This document shows positions 61,941-64,000 of a DNA stretch of 64,000 nucleotides, piece after piece. A program made the translations under genes and the position numbers. The DNA is from Flavobacteriaceae bacterium (GTDB taxonomy: Bacteria; Bacteroidota; Bacteroidia; Flavobacteriales; Flavobacteriaceae). The DNA lies in NCBI GenBank assembly GCA_947488595.1, contig CANKZI010000015.1, positions 1-64,000 of the forward strand. The letters run 5' to 3'. The notes under the pieces are model-generated. The model saw nothing but the letters and a program-made list of their open reading frames with translations, did no database searches and was not told the origin of the DNA. Within the stretch, counting starts at the first letter, position 1; each line of letters opens with the position of its first letter.

Positions 61941-64000
61941 ATGAAAAAAAATCTCCTTTTGATTTTCCTATTATTTTATGGAATAGGATTTTCTCAAACT
62001 GCAGCACCGACGCCTCCTGCAAGAAGCGCTGGTAATGTAATTTCGCTTTTTAGTAGTGCCTACACTGATGTGGCAGGCACAAATTGGTTTCCGAATTGGG
62101 GACAATCTACGCAAGTAGCAGATGTAACATTAGATGGTAATGTGGCGAAACACTACACCAATTTCAATTACCAAGGTGTTGAATTTGCCAGTCCAGTTAA
62201 TGCGTCAACAATGACAAAATTGCACATTGACATCTGGACATCCAATTGTTCTGCGTTTCAAGTTTTTCCAATTGTACCTGGGCAACCAGAACAAAGTGTA
62301 ACACTTACGCCAACTTTTTCTGGATGGAATAGTTTTGACATTGATTTAACACAGTACTCTATTCCTTTAAGTAACATTATCCAATTTAAATTTGTTGGAA
62401 CACCTTTTGGTACTAGTAATGTTTATTTTGATAATCTTTATTTTTGGAAATCAGATTCAACGCCAACTATAACTGGGTTTTCTATTCCAGCTAAAGCTAT
62501 TGGAAGTGCACCGTTTACTATCACAGCTCCAACAAGCACAAGTCCTGGATCATTTTCATATACAAGTAGTAATCCAAGCGTAGCAACAATAAGTGGCAGT
62601 ACAGTAACAGTAGTCGGTATTGGTTCTACTATTGTTACAGCTACTCAGGCAGCTTCTGGAAGTTTTGTTAGTGGTACTGTTGTAACCACTTTTGATGTTA
62701 CTCCAACAGGTGCTCCGGTTCCAACGACTTCTGCATCGAATGTAGTTTCACTATTTAGTGATACTTATACCAATGTGCCGATTGATACGTGGCGTACTTC
62801 GTGGTCTATTGCTACATTAAACGAAGTGCAACTGAATGGAAACAATACGAAGAAATACAGCGGATTAAATTATGTTGGTGTTGAAGCGGTAACAAATCCA
62901 ATTAATGCTAATTCAATGAATTATTTTCATGTTGATTTTCTTACAACAAATATGACTACTTTTAGAGTAAAGTTGGTTGATTTTGGTGCCAATGGCGTTT
63001 ATGGTGGAGGAGATGACAAAGAGCACGAATTGTCGGTAACGCCAACTTTAAATAGTTGGAATAGCTATGATTTTTTATTGTCTGATTTTACAGGACTAAC
63101 AACTAGAGGTAATATTGCACAAGTTATTTTTTCAGGAAATCCTGCTGGATCTGGAATTGTTTATATAGACAATGTTTATTTTGGTAATAATGTTGTTCAA
63201 GTAGCACCTGCATTATCTAATTTTTCAATTCCTGCAAAAAATGTCGGAGATGCTCCGTTTTCTTTAACGCCGCCGACTTCAAATAGTCCTGGTGCTTTTA
63301 CCTATACAAGTAGTAATCCAAGTGTAGCAACCATTAGTGGTAATAATGTTACTGTAATTGCTGCAGGAACGACAGTTATTACTGCTACTCAAGCAGCTTC
63401 AGGAAATTATTTAAGTGGCAGTATTACAGCCAGTTTAGTAGTTACAGTTCCGCTTCCTAGCGCACCAACGACAGCTGCACCAACACCACCTGTGAGAAAT
63501 GCTGCAAATGTAATTGGTTTGTTTAGTGGCGCTTATACTGAACTAGCTGAGACAATTTGGTTTCCGAATTGGGGACAAACAACCCAAGTAACAGATGTTA
63601 CTATTGAAGGAAATACTACAAAAAAATATACAAATATGAATTACCAAGGTGTTGAATTTGCTGCTCCTATCAACGCCTCTACAATGACTAATTTGCACAT
63701 TGATATTTGGACTTCCAATTGTGCCGCATTTGATGTTTTTCCAATTGTTCCAGGCCAACCTGAACAAAAAGTGACATTAACGCCTACTTTGGCAGGTTGG
63801 AATAGTTATGATATTAGTTTGTCGCAATATACCATCCCGTTATCAAATATCATACAATTCAAATTTGTATCTACGCCTTTTGGAGGTACCACTGTTTTCT
63901 TGGATAATATCTATTTCTGGAAACCTGCTGCTACTAATGTTGCGCCTGAAGTTGTTTCACCTGTAAATTATTGCAGGAATGTTGTTGCTGCACCTTTAAC
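61941..64000 (+). CDS. Modular secreted protein with repeated carbohydrate-binding-like and Ig-like domains (partial)
   Basis: The gene starts at 61941 and runs off the window after 686 codons. Signal peptide MKKNLLLIFLLFYGIGFSQ. Then a 150-residue module (NVISLFSSAYTDV, NWFPNWGQST, HIDIWTSNCSAF, GWNSFDIDL, YFDNLYFW), a bacterial Ig-like domain (SNPSVATISG), a variant module (DTWRTSWS, VKLVDFGANGVYGGGDDKEHE), a second Ig-like domain, and a near-copy of the first module. Such modules occur in Flavobacterium T9SS-exported proteins, often next to glycoside hydrolase domains (recalled); the enzyme part, if any, lies outside. The T9SS sorting domain cannot be seen. Confidence 0.8.
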   Translation, partial: MKKNLLLIFLLFYGIGFSQTAAPTPPARSAGNVISLFSSAYTDVAGTNWFPNWGQSTQVADVTLDGNVAKHYTNFNYQGVEFASPVNASTMTKLHIDIWTSNCSAFQVFPIVPGQPEQSVTLTPTFSGWNSFDIDLTQYSIPLSNIIQFKFVGTPFGTSNVYFDNLYFWKSDSTPTITGFSIPAKAIGSAPFTITAPTSTSPGSFSYTSSNPSVATISGSTVTVVGIGSTIVTATQAASGSFVSGTVVTTFDVTPTGAPVPTTSASNVVSLFSDTYTNVPIDTWRTSWSIATLNEVQLNGNNTKKYSGLNYVGVEAVTNPINANSMNYFHVDFLTTNMTTFRVKLVDFGANGVYGGGDDKEHELSVTPTLNSWNSYDFLLSDFTGLTTRGNIAQVIFSGNPAGSGIVYIDNVYFGNNVVQVAPALSNFSIPAKNVGDAPFSLTPPTSNSPGAFTYTSSNPSVATISGNNVTVIAAGTTVITATQAASGNYLSGSITASLVVTVPLPSAPTTAAPTPPVRNAANVIGLFSGAYTELAETIWFPNWGQTTQVTDVTIEGNTTKKYTNMNYQGVEFAAPINASTMTNLHIDIWTSNCAAFDVFPIVPGQPEQKVTLTPTLAGWNSYDISLSQYTIPLSNIIQFKFVSTPFGGTTVFLDNIYFWKPAATNVAPEVVSPVNYCRNVVAAPL
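62008..63932 (+). repeat. Long repeats in the terminal secreted-protein gene
   Basis: The module at about 62008-62460 recurs at 63482-63932 (offset about 1474 bp) with very similar DNA and protein; the Ig-like domains at about 62462-62705 and 63210-63450 also match. Good substrate for homologous recombination and copy-number change. Confidence 0.75.

Overview
The window looks like the chromosome of a Flavobacterium-like member of the Flavobacteriaceae (Bacteroidota). The evidence is low G+C, promoters with the Bacteroidota -7 element TAnnTTTG (sometimes with an upstream TTG), an almost complete lack of Shine-Dalgarno sequences, secreted proteins with type IX secretion (T9SS) C-terminal sorting domains, and families typical of the phylum (Omp28-like lipoprotein, S46 peptidase, putative porin, DUF6029, DUF2851, DUF3467). 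No phage, plasmid, insertion sequence or CRISPR array is visible. The species assignment is inference.

Layout. 1-3.4 kb: a possible decayed gene, an outer-membrane-type protein with a TlpA-like thioredoxin, and a divergent Omp28-like lipoprotein. 3.5-8 kb: DUF6526 protein, purK-purE (de novo purine synthesis) and an M3 metallopeptidase. 8-10.9 kb: an intergenic repeat element, then a GbsR/MarR regulator with two matching inverted-repeat operators, DUF2071 and SRPBCC proteins and a UbiA-like membrane protein. 11-16.5 kb: gcvP and a two-gene operon for T9SS-secreted proteins, one with a thioredoxin domain. 16.7-20.4 kb: hpt, adk, a CNNM/CBS membrane protein and obgE. 20.4-31 kb: cystathionine beta-synthase-like enzyme, S46 dipeptidyl-peptidase, putative porin, DnaQ-like exonuclease, DUF2851, PspC-like and helix-hairpin-helix proteins, and an acyl-CoA dehydrogenase.

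30.9-46.2 kb is the core translation/transcription block: rpsU (with a rare strong Shine-Dalgarno), a XerC-type recombinase, hpf, tRNA-Thr(TGT), tRNA-Tyr, tRNA-Thr(GGT), tuf, tRNA-Trp, secE, nusG, rplK, rplA, rplJ, rplL, rpoB, rpoC and a DUF3467 gene. 46.9-56.9 kb is one giant T9SS-type surface protein of about 3350 residues. Then follow, on the minus strand, a FabH-type synthase, an ABC ATPase, and a TetR-AarF/ABC1 kinase operon. The window ends inside a second modular secreted protein (61941 onward).

The most unusual signals lie between genes: (i) short tandem arrays with 7- or 8-nt units, two of them with dyad symmetry, placed just upstream of start codons (adk-CNNM, obgE, PspC-like and rpoB-rpoC spacers); (ii) two diverged, oppositely oriented copies of a structured intergenic element (8041-8170 and 26456-26533); (iii) two 8-8-8 inverted repeats that look like GbsR/MarR operators; (iv) promoters embedded in or abutting terminator hairpins (xerC and the tRNA-tuf operon); and (v) the rpsU Shine-Dalgarno. 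These are pattern-based observations; no database search was possible.
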